DNA of 64,000 nucleotides from Arachis hypogaea (Eukaryota > Streptophyta > Magnoliopsida > Fabales > Fabaceae): contig NC_092052.1 of assembly GCF_003086295.3 (NCBI RefSeq), positions 70,658,910-70,722,909 of the forward strand, written 5' to 3'. Under the pieces are notes generated by a model, which was given only the letters and a program-made list of their open reading frames with translations, did no database searches and had not been told where the DNA came from. How positions within the stretch are numbered: position 1 is the first letter of the stretch; the number at the start of each line of letters is the position of its first letter. This document shows, one piece after another, positions 1 to 11,960 of the stretch. The position numbers were made by a program, and so were the translations under genes.

Positions 1-597
1 TTATGCGTACTCATGAGTAAAGAGGGTCAAAATTTGCTAAAGTTGCATATGCGGACCATCCTGGCATACGCGAGTATGTGGGCAGAGAAGGGGTCTCGCG
101 TACGCATGAGTATAAAAGTGAAAATGTCGCGTATGTATCCCTCAGGGACTGTGTAAGTGCCTACTATTCTCCTAAGTTGTATTCCCATTTGGATCTATAG
201 TGAAATCTCCCTGTTCCTGTATGCACAAACGGAGAACCAAAAAAAAGTGGGAGTCTCTATATCAAAGTATAGAGAGCTCCCGGTAAGATATCCTATGTAA
301 AAGGAATAAAAAAATAAAGTAGATAATTAACTAAAAGAATTCGAAAGTAAATTAATATTGTTGAAGATTAAAAAGAGAAAAATGCAAAGATTTTCAAAAA
401 TACAAAGAGACAACACTAAAAGGACACCAAAATTAAAATCAGAAAATAAAAGAAAATAAATAGGAAAAAATTTAAAAAATAAAGAAAAAGAAATAAAATA
501 AAAAAACGAAAATTTAAAAAGGTAAATAATTAAATAAAACTAAAAAAATTCCTAATCTAAGCAACAGGACAACTAGTAGTTGTCAATCACAAACAAT
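1..597 (-). mobile_element. E1 internal region downstream of its PBS (partial)
   Basis: On the minus strand this follows the E1 PBS, so it is the untranslated leader of E1 running off the left edge. Positions 300-580 are very A-rich on the plus strand, matching the T-rich leader seen in E5. Positions 1-150 contain short CpG-rich palindromic words such as GCGTACGC. No coding sequence was recognised. Confidence 0.6.
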
Positions 598-614
598 CCC
601 CAGTAACGACGCCA
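598..614 (-). promoter_or_regulatory. E1 primer binding site, tRNA-Asp type
   Basis: On the minus strand this reads TGGCGTCGTTACTGGGG, 14 of 17 positions identical to the tRNA-Asp complementary PBS found in E5. The three differences are transitions. It lies 6 bp inside the LTR end, the same spacing as in E5. Confidence 0.75.
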
Positions 615-1442
615 AAAACTTGGTGCGCGAATTAGAAACTCGCATAGCTTAACCAGCAAGTGCATCGGGTCATCCAAGTAATACTTCAGGTGAGTGAGGG
701 TCGATCCCACGAGGATTGTCGGACTGAGCACGCAATGGTTGTCCTGTTGGACATAGTCATGCGAATTAAAAAGGGGTTTGGTGAGTAAAATTCGCAAAAA
801 ACAAGAAGCAATAAAATAAAGAAGGCAATAAACAGTTTGGTGTGAAAGCAATATGAGAAAACAGTTTAGGTCTCCTAGATATTTATCTTTCCATATAAAA
901 AGTTCTTATCAACTATTTTAATGATGAGTGATTTATTCTATGGCAAACCATAAATGTCTAAACCCTAATCTCTTAGTGATTTAGCCTCCTTTAACCTTCA
1001 TCAACTGCCACTCTCGTGGTCACTTAACTCAGATTAGAGGGTAAAATTCAGAAAACTAGTTTAGCACCACGAAAACTCTAATTACCCAAGACTAACAAGA
1101 TTATATGTCACATATCAAAATTAGTTCATGCAATTAGTGGTTCACGAGGAATTTGTTTTCAAGATGTAGTTCAAGCGAGATAACTCTCTCGAGAATCACA
1201 AGAACTCATGTAAAAAAGGTTCATACTCTCGTTCCACCCAGTTCATAAGATTAAGAACGAAAATAATCCTTAGAATTGAATCAAACATAAATTAAAATAG
1301 AAGAATAACAGTTCTAATCCATAGAAATAAACAGAGCTCCTAACCTTAACCAAGGCAGGTTTAGTTGCTCATGACTTATAGAGAAAATAGGATTCTGAAA
1401 AAGTGGGGAAGGAAGAAGATCCTAAACCTGAGTGATCTTTTT

Positions 1443-1451
1443 CTTTAAATA
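1443..1451 (-). promoter_or_regulatory. TATA-like element in E1 LTR
   Basis: TATTTAAAG on the minus strand, about 130 bp downstream of the palindrome cluster of this LTR. Assigned by position and sequence only. Confidence 0.4.
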
Positions 1452-1582
1452 CTAACCTTGTAATAAATGCTAGACCTAAAAAGATATTATTTGTAAATAA
1501 AAATTACAAAAAGAAAATAAAATAAAACTAAGAAGCGCTAAGTCCAATTGGAGGCCCAAGTGAGTGTGATTCGGATTGCTTG

Positions 1583-1700
1583 CTGGCATTTAATGCCAGA
1601 GATGAGCGTTAAAAGCCCTGGAGGGAGTGGCATGCTTCTGATTCAGATCCCTTGCTGGTGCTAAACGCCAGCTGGCCGTTTAGCGCCTAGGGAGGGTGTT
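1583..1700 (-). repeat. GC-rich palindrome cluster in E1 U3
   Basis: Contains CTGGCATTTAATGCCAG (1583-1599, perfect about a central base) plus imperfect relatives, one containing AACGCCAG and one containing GGCCGTTTAGCG. It is the same motif family as CTGGCGTTNAACGCCAG in E5, although the LTRs differ elsewhere. Confidence 0.7.
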
Positions 1701-1890
1701 GCAACATTTCTTCTTTGTGCTCCAAACTCTGCCAAATTACTCCGAAATTCACCTAAAATCATAAAAATACCAAAATAACTCAAAGTAGCCTCCAAAAGGG
1801 GCTTTTGCACTAAAATCAAGTAAAACTAAATAAAATCTAACTAAAAACAACTAGAAAATGCTAGTAAAAAGGGTATAAGATGCTCACGCA

Positions 1891-2110
1891 TAAGACATAA
1901 TTGATTCTAAAATCAACAAACAACCCTAAATCACCAATGACACTGGACATCAATGACATCAAGGCACCTAATTCCTCAATCACAAGCCAAGAGTATAAAA
2001 ATCTACTCTAAAATCCAATCAAGCATTTTGTCAAACATTTGAAAGGCATAAAATGAAAACATATTAAAATAGCAAGAAATATAAAATCTAAAGCTACCAT
2101 ATGTAAGATA
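1891..2110 (-). repeat. E0 LTR, distal fragment
   Basis: Sequence between E1 and element L. It continues the E0 LTR seen at 9859-10705 once L and its TSD are removed. Its left part is interrupted by E1. No features beyond AT-rich LTR body. Confidence 0.55.
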
Positions 2111-2115
2111 GTAAT
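2111..2115. other. Target-site duplication GTAAT, left
   Basis: Perfect 5-bp match with 9854-9858 (and 34482-34486 in copy 2), which fixes both ends of element L. Confidence 0.85.
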
Positions 2116-5100
2116 TGTAACAACCCCGATTTTTTGAGTACGGGAGATCTTTTCTGAGGGCACGGATTTCTCCGGAAGATCAGTAAATGGAACACTTCTT
2201 ATATTTCATAAAGTATCTCAATCCTCATTGTCATTATGTATCCGATACACCTAGTTTTAGTAGTTATACACCTGAGATATTTTAATATTATTTTAATCCA
2301 CCTCCTAGCCAACCAATCACAACTCACCCTACATCCCCAAGACCTCCAAGGCTGTCTCATTTCTTCATTTTTGGCCGAAAATAACAAGAGAGAAAAGAGA
2401 GAAACTTTCATGACACTTAAATCTTCAAAGCTTGATTCCTTCGGAACTAAAACTCAAATCAAAACTCTGATTTCACCAAAATGATCCTCTCTTCTTCCTC
2501 TACATAACCATATAACATATCAAGGCTGGAAATAAGGTGAGATGGCTGTCTCCCTCCCTCTTCAATTCGGTTTTCAAAGAAACATGCTTAACTTGACTTG
2601 AGGGCCAAGAAACGTTAATTTCCAGCAAGTCTAAGGTGAGATATCCCTTCCTAACATGCTAAGAGAGATTTGGTCAGTTGAGGGTTTGTGGATTTAAAGT
2701 TGTTCTTGATGTGATTTAGGAGGAAAAAGTGCTTAAGTGCCACCTGAAAGTCTAACCGAATTAGGAGCAGAAAAACCAGGTAGGGTTTTAATAATTTAAT
2801 CTTGATTGATTGTGTCTAAGTTGTTTAATTATGATATGATTTGGCTGTGCTTGAAATTGATGATTTATATGAGTGATTCTTGTTGAAATTTTGGTGAAAA
2901 TTTGATGAAATTTGATGATATTCAAGCTATGAATTTTGTTCTTGAGGGCTGTTGGAAAAATGAACCCTAACCCTTAAATTGGGGTTGAATTTGTGTTGTA
3001 ATCAAGGGGAAAATATGGGGCTTTAGTGGCTGCAATTTTATTTTGAATTATGGTAAAAATCGGTTGCTGAAAAGATTGAAAAACGGGTAAAAACAAAGAA
3101 AGAATTTGAAGAATTTACGAAGAACACGAAGAACACATTGAGTATGATGAAGAACATTGAAGAACACCTTTTAGATCTTAAAAAGGGCAAGGTTGTAATT
3201 ATTTTCGTGTTTGAGGGGTTATTTGGTAATTTCTGAAAGTTAGGGTGGTAAAAGTAGAAATATTAAAAGTTACGGGTGGTAAAAAGTGAATTTTAAAGGT
3301 TAAAGGTTAAAGTAAAGTTAATTTTCGAAAATTTAATAATATAATAATAAATAATAATAAAATATTAAATAATAATATTTAATTAAAAATAATATTTTAA
3401 TAAAAATAATAAAATAATGCGAAAAGGCAGTTTTTCGTAAAAGTTTTAGAAAGACAACTTTAAGCGTAGAATTCCATAATTACCTTCATAAAATACCTAG
3501 GGAGTGGTAATAACATGATAGTGAGGCAAAGATAAAGGAAAGATAAAAAGTTAAAGAAAAGATAAAAACCAAAGAAAAGTCTGTAAAGTTTTTGTGACAG
3601 AAAAACAGACAGAGATTAGTGAACGAGCTAGAGCAACATAGTGAGTCCTTGAGTTGCGACTAGGGTTAGGTATAATATAAAAAGTTAAACTGTTTCAGTA
3701 TAGACTTAATGAACCTATACTTGGGACAGGCTAACTATTCATACCGAAATTTACATATGCTTTAAATACGTACATTAAGCAGAGAAATCAGAGCAGAGTA
3801 GAGAAACACAGAAAATAGAGTAACCAGACCAGAGTAAAGAGGTAAAGAGAAAAAAAAGTGATATAGATACAGAGAAAAGAGTAATCAGAAAAGAGTAAAG
3901 AGACAGAGAGAGAAGAGCAGTAAAACACATGAACTGATAATGTTAAATATGGGAAGTACACACGAACTGAATGATCATTGGTCTCGGAGAAACCTACGAA
4001 CTATTAACTATTTCGTGTGCGGGAAAATCCACGAATTGATAATCATTGATTATGGGAAGAACCCACTAACTGTTATATGTTGATCTCGGGTATAACCCAC
4101 GAACTGAGGATCATTGTATTGTTGTGTATTGATCTCGGGTATAACCCACGAACTGAGGATCATATTTGTTGTTGTATGTTGATCTCGGGGAAACCCACGA
4201 ACTGAGGGTCATTGTTTTGTTTGTGAATTGATCTCAGGGACGCCCACGAACTGAGGATCACTGTTTCCCTTTGTGCGTATATTATGGGGTCGGGCTTTGC
4301 GCCGACTTCCGGTAGTCACGAAGGAGTGGTATTCTTACCACCGATACATATGCACTAAGGATACAAAGGGAAGCCATATCTGGGACTTGTTCCTAGGTAA
4401 TGTCGGGCTGCAGGGTGTAAACCGACACGTGAGCTCATGGCCTGCATAGGACAGACATGCATCATACTTGGTTGTGCATTTCCTCTATTATGATTACTGA
4501 ATAAATGTATGCCTTGTTTATTTGTATTCTATTCTCTGTGTCTGTGTCTTATTTTCTTGTATTCTTTTATTCGTGTTTTACTTTTTGTTTTCTCTATTTT
4601 CTCTATTTATCTATTTCTTCTATTTACTGCTTTTCTGTATTTTGCTATTCATCTGCTAAACAACACAGAATTAATGAACGTAACTAATAACCCCGGCCCT
4701 ACTAAGAGCTCCGCAGTTCTTACCCCTTCTCTCTCCCTTCCCCCTTCAAATGGAAGCAAGAGTACCCTTCCGTAATCTACTGATGACCATTTCGCAAAGA
4801 GGATTCCACTCTAGGTAGTCTTCTGAGTCTAGGGTGAATCTCGTTCTTTGTTTATATGTATATACTGTGAGACCAGCCAATATCTGCACCCCGTTTGTAC
4901 GTGAACTTTAACCCAAATCATGTGTACTAGACTCCTGTTGTGTGGCTACTTGATGAGGTACCAGAGAGACGTCACATGGAAATGTCTGATCGTGCAGAGG
5001 AGTAGCAGATGATGTTCTACCTTTTGATGACGTTCCACCTGACTTGAGTTTTGAAGACTTAGAACATACTTTCCCTCAGTTTAGTAGTTTAGAGGGACTA

Positions 5101-5520
5101 GGTGAGTATAGAGTCTAGGCTAGCCTGGGTGCCAGCTTAGGAACTTCTTGAATAGGTCAGGGCCTATGATGTTGTATGTATATATATGTATATGGTTATT
5201 ATCTAGCTATATCTAGGGGTGCTCTAACTAAAAGTCTATACTCTAATAAAGGCTGAATCACTGAATGATGTCAACTACTTGTGATGTATGTATGTGTGGT
5301 TGTTTATAACTATTTTATCTGTTATTACTTGTGAATTGATTATGAATGATTCTGTTTGTTAATCCAAACATTTTCAAAAAAAAAGGTACCTCACAAAATA
5401 ACTACGTTTTTAATAGCGACTCAGGCTCATATAATAAATAATAGATAATAATTAGGAAGATAAGTTGGTAATGCTCAGTTTCCGGTATGATCTAGACATA
5501 CTGAAAATTGGGTCGTTACA
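2116..5520 (+). repeat. Element L 5' LTR (3405 bp)
   Basis: Starts TGTAACAACC and ends GGTCGTTACA directly before the PBS. It lacks about 417 bp (3' LTR 6096-6512) and 42 bp (about 6862-6903) present in the 3' LTR. Both missing pieces are bordered by short direct repeats, so they look like deletions here. It contains an AT-rich TAA-repeat stretch (3335-3418), the ~48-bp tandem array (3950-4263) and a T-rich U5. Confidence 0.9.
3950..4263 (+). repeat. Tandem ~48-bp repeats in element L 5' LTR
   Basis: About six or seven imperfect units of roughly 45-50 bp. The core is TGATCTCGGG, a few bases, CCCACGAACTGAGGATCA, then a T/G-rich spacer. Units nearer the 3' end are more alike. Each unit has imperfect self-complementarity between TGATCTC and GAGGATCA. 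Confidence 0.8.
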
Positions 5521-5523
5521 ATT

Positions 5524-5535
5524 TGGTATCAGAGC
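5524..5535 (+). promoter_or_regulatory. Element L primer binding site, initiator tRNA-Met
   Basis: TGGTATCAGAGC three bases after the LTR end. This is the standard complement of the 3' end of plant initiator tRNA-Met used by many gypsy and copia elements. Confidence 0.9.
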
Positions 5536-5959
5536 AGTTCGTTCCCAGTAGAGCCTGGGGAGTGGACTGACTATGCTTCATTGCATACTCTGCTTGTGTG
5601 TCTCATGCTGTTAGGGTATCTTCAAGATACATTTGGCAAGAATGTCTATGAGTGCTCATTTTGGGAATGTTCGTGCCTAGCTTGAGATATTAAGACTGAT
5701 CACCTTAATGTTGATTGTTTGGTGTAGATAAGACCTCAATGACTGTGAATAGGCATGGTTTAATCGAGCTCCGAACGATGAATCGACGTGAGCCACAGCT
5801 ATCTTCATAGCTATTATGATCTTAATGGCTATGGATGTGTGAGATTTGGATGCTATCAGTAACGGACCGATCTCTTCGTTAGGATGGCTTGAAGGAAATA
5901 GACCGCTTGAAGAAGGATTCTTGCATGCGGCTGAAATTTTGAGGGCAAAATTTTCTTTT
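5536..5959 (+). mobile_element. Element L vestigial internal region
   Basis: About 424 bp between PBS and PPT with no meaningful ORF in the sense direction. It looks like the leader and 3' tail of a gypsy element joined after loss of gag-pol. No coding remnant could be identified. Confidence 0.7.
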
Positions 5960-5971
5960 AGGAGGGTAGAA
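5960..5971 (+). promoter_or_regulatory. Element L polypurine tract
   Basis: AGGAGGGTAGAA immediately before the TGTAATAACC start of the 3' LTR. It would prime plus-strand DNA synthesis. Confidence 0.8.
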
Positions 5972-8900
5972 TGTAATAACCCCGATTTTTCGAGTATGCG
6001 AGATCTTTTCTGAGGGCACAGATTTCTCCGGAAGATCAGTAAAGGGAACACCTCTTATATATCATAAAGTATCTCAATCCTCATTTTCATTATGTGATCC
6101 TTAAGCTTGAACCTCTTCTGAGGCAAGCTCGACAACGCAATCACGAAGAACCTAGTTTTTGAATCGTATCGGTTAGGAGTTTTGTTTCTATTTTTCGTAA
6201 ATAGTCTCTGTTTGATGAGCCAGACTCGATTCATGAGAGAATTGAGATAATAGTATAATATTATCCTTATATTAGTATTAGAAGCTGCTTGAATGATATT
6301 ATAAGGTTATCTGGTCTGTTTTAGTTAAAAATAGGAAATCAGTTTAACCGGGTTCACAGTTTACTAGTGCAGCTTAGCACCAGCACTCTCTGATAACTTT
6401 AGCAATGCTAAGGCCTCATAATACATGTTATATTCTAATATTAAATATGTTACTAGTGTCATTTATGCTAGTAGCTCAAAAAATAATTTCTAGAGATGTT
6501 TTTACAAGTGTTCCAATACACCTAGTTTTAGTAGTTATACGCCTGAGATATTTTAATATTATTTTAATCCACCTTCTAGCCAACCAATCACAACTCACCC
6601 TACATCCCCAAGTCCTCCAAGGCTGTCTCATTTCTTCATTTTTGGCCGAAAATAACAAGAGAGAAAAGAGAGAAACTTTCATGACACTTAAATCTTCAAA
6701 GCTTGATTTCTTCTGAACTAAAACTCATATCAAAACTCCGATTTCACCAAAATGATCCTCTCTTCTTCCTCTACATAACCATATAACATATCAAGGCTGG
6801 AAATAAGGTGAGATGGCTGTCGCCCTCCCTCTTCAATTCAGTTTTCAAGGAAACATGCTTAAACATGTGTTTTCTTGATGTTCTTCCTTAGGAATCATGC
6901 TTAACTTGACTTGAGGGCCAAGAAACGTTAATTTCCAGCAAGTCTAAGGTGAGATATCCCTTCATAACGTACTTAGAGAGATTTGGTCAGTTGAAGGTTT
7001 GTGGATTTAAAGTTGTTCTTGATGTGATTTAGGAAGAAAAAGTGCTTAAGGACCACCTAAAAGTCTAACCGAATTAGGAGCAGAAAAACCAGGTAGGGTT
7101 TTAATAATTTAATCTTGATTGATTGTGTCTAAGTTGTTTAATTATGATATGGTTTGGATGTGCTTGAAATTGATGATTTATATGAGTGATTCTTGTTGAA
7201 ATTTTGGTGAAAATTTGATGAAATTTGATGATATTCAAGCTATGAATTTTGTTCTTGAGGGCTGTTGGAAAAATGAACCCTAACCCTTAAATTGGGGTTG
7301 AATTTGTGTTGTAATCAAGGGGAAAATATGGGGCTTTAGTGGGTGCAATTTTATTTTGAATTATGGTAAAAATCGGTTGCTGAAAAGATTAAAAAACGGG
7401 TAAAAATAGAGAAAGAATCTGAAATATTTACGAAGAACATGAAGAACACTTTAAGTATGATGAAGAACATTGAAGAAAACCTTTTAGATCTTAAAAAGGG
7501 CAAGATTGTAATTATTTTCATGTTTGAGGGGTTATTTGGTAATTTCTGAAAGTTAGGGTGGTAAAAGTAGAAATATTAAAAGTTACGGGTGGTAAAAAGT
7601 GAATTTTAAAGGTTAAAGGTTAAAGTAAAGTTAATTTTCAAAAATTTAATGATAAAATAATAAATAATAATAAAATATCAAATAATAATATTTAATTAAA
7701 AATAATATTTAATTAAAAATAATATTTTAATAAAAATAATAAAATAATGCGAAAAAGGCAGTTTTTCGTAAAAGTTTTAGAAAGACAACTTTAAGCGTAG
7801 AATTCCATAATTACCTTCATAAAACACCTAGGGAATGGTAATAACATGATAGTGAGGCAAAGATAAAGGAAAGATAAGAAGTTAAAGAAAAAATATAAAC
7901 CGAAAAAAAGTTTGTAAAGTTTTAGTGACAGAAAACAGACAGAGATTAGTGAACGAACTAGAGCAACATAGTGAGTCTTTGAGTTGCGACTAGGGTTAGG
8001 TATAATATGAAAAGTTAAACTGTTTCAGTATAGACTTAATGAACCTATACTTGGGACAGGCTAACTATTCATACCGAAATTTACATAAGCTTTAAATACA
8101 TACATTAAGCAGAAAAATCAGAGCAGAGTAGAAAAACACAGAAAATAGAGTAACCAGACCAGAGTAAAGAGGTAAAGAGAAAAAAAAGTAATATAGATAC
8201 AGAAAAAAGAGTAATCAGAACAGAGTAAAGAGACAGAGAGAGAAGAGTAGTAAAACACATGAACTGATAATGTTAAATACGGGAAGTACCCACGAACTGA
8301 ATGATCATTGATCTTGGGGAAACCTACGAACTATTAACTATTTTGTGTACGGGAAAACCCACGAATTGATAATCATTGATTACGGGAATAACCCACTAAC
8401 TGTTTTATGTTGATCTCGGGTATAACCCACGAACTGAGGATTATTGTATTGTTGTGTATTGATCTCGGGTATAACCCACGAACTGAGGATCATGTTTGTT
8501 GTTGTATGTTGATCTCGGGAAAACCATGAACTGAGGGTCATTGTTTTATTTGTGAATGATCTCGGGGACGCCCACGAACTGAGGATCACTGTTTCTCCTT
8601 GTGCGTGCGTATATTATGGGGTCGGGCTTTGCGCCAACTTCCGGTAGTCACGAAGGAGTGGTATTCTTACCACCGACACACATGCACTAAGGACACAAAG
8701 GGAAGCCATATCTGGGACTTGTTCCTAGGTAATGTCGGGCTGCAGGGTGTAAATCGACACGTGAGCTCATGGCCTGCATAGGACAGACATGCATCATACT
8801 TGGTTGTGCATTTCATCTGTTATAATTACTGAATAAATGTATGCCTTGTTTATTTGTATTCTATTCTCTGTGTCTGTGTCTTATTTTCTTGTATTCTTTT

Positions 8901-9853
8901 ATTCGTGTTTTACTTTTTGTTTTCTCTATTTTCTCTATTTATCTGTTTCTTCTATTTACTGCTTCTTTGTGTTTTGCTATTCATCTGCTAAACAACACAG
9001 AATTAATGAACGTAACTAATAACCCCGGCCCTACTAAGAGCTCCGCAGTTCTTAACCCTTCTCTCTCCCTTCCCCCTTCAGATGGAAGCAAGAGTACCCT
9101 TCCGTAATCTATTGATGACCATTTCGCCAAGAGGATTCCACTCTAGGTAGTCTTCTGAGTCTAGGGTGAATCTCGTTCTTTGTTTATATGTATATACTGT
9201 GAGACCAGCCAATATCTGCACCCCATTTGTACGTGAACTTTAACCCAAATCCTGTGTACGAGACTCTTGTTGTGTGGCTACTTGATGAGGTACCAGATAG
9301 ACGTCATATGGCAATGTCTGATCGTGCAGAGGAGTAGCAGATGATGTTCTACCTTTTGATGTCGTTCCACCTGACTTGAGTTTTGAAGACTTAGAACGTA
9401 CTTTCCCTCAGTTTAGTAGTTTAGAGGGACTAGGTGAGTATAGAGTCTAGGCTTGCCTGGATGCCAGCTTAGGGACTTCTTGAACAGGTCAGGGCCTGGG
9501 ATGTTGTATGTATATATATGTATATGGTTATTATCTAGCTATATCTAGGGGTGTTCTAACTAAAAGTCTATACTCTAATAAAGGCTGAATCACCGAATGT
9601 TGTCAACTACTTGTGATGTATGTATGTGTGGTTGTTTATAACTATTTTATCTGTTGTTACTTGTGAATTGATTATGAATGATTCTGTTTGTTAATCCAAA
9701 CATTTTCAAAAAAAAAAGGTACCTCGCAAAATAACTACGTTTTTAACAGCGAATCAGGCTCATATAATAAATAATAGATAATAATTAGGAAGACAAGTTG
9801 GTAACGCTCAGTTTCTGGTATGATCTAGACATACTAAAAATTAGGTCGTTACA
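5972..9853 (+). repeat. Element L 3' LTR (3882 bp)
   Basis: Begins TGTAATAACCCC and ends GGTCGTTACA. It is the longer, apparently ancestral version: 6096-6512 and the 42-bp segment near 6862-6903 are absent from the 5' LTR. The two LTRs otherwise differ by scattered substitutions. The AT-rich stretch recurs at 7650-7747. Confidence 0.9.
8277..8590 (+). repeat. Tandem ~48-bp repeats in element L 3' LTR
   Basis: Counterpart of 3950-4263, with the same unit order and only point and small indel differences. The array therefore predates this insertion. Confidence 0.8.
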
Positions 9854-9858
9854 GTAAT
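9854..9858. other. Target-site duplication GTAAT, right
   Basis: Matches 2111-2115 exactly and directly follows the terminal TTACA of the 3' LTR. Confidence 0.85.
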
Positions 9859-10105
9859 AATAACAACTCAATTAAATAATAAGAAACATAAAAAGGCATC
9901 AATTGCATTAAAGGAAATGAAAATCAGCAAGAGTTCAATAACATAAGAGCAACCAAATAAAAGAAATAACAAGTAAAACTAAGAGAAAGATGTAGCAACA
10001 AGAATTTGCAAGAAAAACTAAATCAAGACAAGAATTAAAACCTAAACCTAAGAGAAATTTAATCTAATCTACCATAATTCTAGAGAGAAGAGATAGCTTC
10101 TCTCT

Positions 10106-10115
10106 CTATAATATA
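10106..10115 (-). promoter_or_regulatory. TATA-like element in E0 LTR
   Basis: TATATTATAG on the minus strand, about 155 bp downstream of the palindrome array. Assigned by position only. Confidence 0.4.
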
Positions 10116-10270
10116 ACCTAAAACATTATTCTAACTAAACCCTAATTGCTCTCTTCATCCTTCTTGAATTTGGACTCTAATAGCTTCAGAAATGAGTTGG
10201 ATTGGGCTTTGGCAGGTCCTGAAATTGCCCCCCAGCGTCTTCTCATTAATGACTCACGTGATCGTATTCG

Positions 10271-10402
10271 TGCATATGCATACCTGACCATGCGTACGCA
10301 TGGTTGTAGAAAAACATAATTGTGCATATGCATCAATTCTTGTGCGTACGCATGGATGTAAAACTACAGTTATGCATATGCATGAATGCCTGTGCGTATG
10401 CA
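10271..10402. repeat. Alternating TGCATATGCA / TGCGTACGCA palindromes in E0 U3
   Basis: Perfect palindromes at 10271-10280 (TGCATATGCA), 10289-10302 (CATGCGTACGCATG), 10323-10332, 10343-10352 (TGCGTACGCA) and 10372-10383, plus a one-mismatch version at 10393-10402. CpG-containing and CpG-free forms alternate every 20-30 bp. Copy 2 counterpart: about 34898-35029. Confidence 0.85.
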
Positions 10403-10705
10403 TGGCTGTAAAACACTCCAAACTTCATTTCTTCATAAATTTTTCACTTTTGCATGCTTTCTCCTCACTCCTTCAATCCATACTTGCCTTGGAAACCTAA
10501 AATCACTTCATCAAATACATCAAGCTATGAAATAAAATTAAAGTGAATTAATAGAAATTTAAGAGCCTAAAAAGCATGTTTTCAATCTTAAGTGCAAACT
10601 CGGAAGAATTCACAAAACTATGCTATTTTAGGGAATAAGTGTAGGAAAGGTTGATGAAATCCACTAAATTCAATACAAAATAAACCATAAAATTGTAGTT
10701 TATCA

Positions 10706-11960
10706 ACCATACCTAAAAAAGGGGTACCACTATTAGCCTACTCCGCAAATAAGGAAAACATGAAAATACTTTCACTAACGCGCCTAAAGGAAGCCTAAAA
10801 AGCTACGACACATTCCCCATTTATCTATTACTAAAACAACCACAAAGCAACACCAAGAACAGTAGTGTCCCTATTTCCTACCACTTCTACCCAGAAAAAC
10901 AAAATTTCAAATAGACAAAAACAGAAGCAAGCCAATTGAAAGGAAAAACAAAAAAGCAGGTTAAAATACACACAAGAAGCGAAGCAAATACCAACCTGAT
11001 TGTGGGAAATAAGTAGGAGAGAAGCGCGAAAAGTAGGATAAACCAATGCACAATGCACGGATGGACCAGCAAAATTCATAAAAGGAAGAATAGAGAAGTG
11101 AAAGAGGAAGAAGAAGTTGCAATAAAAAAAATGTAAAAAGAGAAACGATTACAAACAAAACTCCCATGTTTCAAATGAAATACGAAGGGGTGAAGGGCAA
11201 AAAGGAAAAAGGATAAAAAAATTTCCCTTCGTATTAAACGTCATTATGACGCCTAAGGAACCGTAATTGACAAAACCCCCTCTCAGAAAAAATAACGAAC
11301 AAGCAACGGAACGGTCAAGCATCCCCCGGGCTTCCGACCTCAACCAATGAGTCCGAACGATGCCCTGCCTACTAGGCTCATGGCCGTACGGCAAGACCAA
11401 AGGCTCCTTCAGCGATGAGTTCGAGCATACTCACTCTCTCGTTATTTTTGGATGGTTGACACATGTTACCATTTGGTTTGAAAAAAATTGGTTTATTTTA
11501 TACAAATGGTTTAATTAAAAAATTGATTTGGATAGATCAAATTACCTTTAAAATTTTTTTTTCTGCATATTATCCCTAAATTCCTAAATGATGAATTTGA
11601 TACATTATTCTTTTTCATCCTCTTTTACCAATCTTTCTTTAAATTTATCTTTAACTTTTATTTATTTAATTTTCGTCAAATATATGTATAAAAATTGTTT
11701 GAAAAAGTAAAGTTTGGTATTCTGACTTTTTTTGTTTGTATAGGAATGGGGAAAAAGAAAAATTAGGAATAGAGATGGAAAGAGGAAAAAAATTAGAATT
11801 CACATAGAAAAAATCGAATTTTACGATACGAACAAAAGGTCATAAATGGAACCATCTGTCTCTATTTTTCTGTCTCTGTTTCTATCTTCCTAAAGAGCTT
11901 TGATATTTTTTTTCAATGACTCAAATTTTCAATCACTAAATTCCTTCTCTAACACAAATT
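10706..11960. other. Unrecognised intervening DNA
   Basis: About 1.25 kb between E0 and the E2 region. It has no coding sequence I can support and no LTR boundary. A GC-richer patch at 11325-11420 stands out from AT-rich surroundings and may be a remnant of another repeat. Copy 2 counterpart: 35331-36585, with a few indels such as three extra bases near 36033. Confidence 0.5.

Larger units (their letters stand above)
621..1890 (-). repeat. E1 5' LTR, Athila/Tat-like
   Basis: The minus-strand LTR ends GCGCACCA at 621, next to the PBS. Its U5 (655-720) carries the conserved block around GGGATCGACCC also present in the E5 U5. The start near 1890 (TGCGTGAGCATC) is inferred from resemblance to the E5 LTR start (TGATGAGCGG) and is uncertain by several bases. 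A TATA-like TATTTAAAG lies at 1443-1451 and a palindrome cluster at 1583-1700. The second LTR is outside the window. Confidence 0.65.
2116..9853 (+). mobile_element. Element L: complete non-autonomous LTR retrotransposon with giant LTRs
   Basis: Two long direct repeats beginning TGTAA and ending GGTCGTTACA flank a 451-bp interior. A 5-bp target duplication GTAAT is present at 2111-2115 and 9854-9858. The interior opens with a PBS complementary to initiator tRNA-Met and closes with a purine tract, so all cis signals for reverse transcription are present, but there is no gag, protease, RT or integrase. The PBS and termini resemble chromovirus (Tekay-like) Ty3/gypsy elements, which I infer as the parent clade. 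About 97% of the element is LTR. It is inserted in the E0 LTR. Confidence 0.9.
9859..10705 (-). repeat. E0 LTR, proximal part (starts at 10705)
   Basis: On the minus strand it starts TGATAAAC at 10705, the same opening as the LTRs of E2 and E4. There is no purine tract at 10706 onward, so it is a 5' or solo LTR. It contains a palindrome array (10271-10402) and a TATA-like TATATTATAG (10106-10115, minus). Element L splits it and E1 truncates it. Confidence 0.65.

Noticed and set aside
2236..2484. 82-aa ORF repeated at 6405-6716 in both LTRs of element L
   Set aside because: Lies in LTR body, not conserved in length between the LTRs and with no recognisable content; chance ORF duplicated with the LTR.
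3335..3418. AT-rich TAA-repeat stretch as a matrix-attachment site or origin
   Set aside because: Simple-sequence composition alone; nothing else supports such a role.
4505..4775. Phe/Leu/Ser-rich membrane-like small ORFs (also 8837-9107)
   Set aside because: Encoded by T/C-rich U5 sequence of element L; hydrophobicity follows from base composition.
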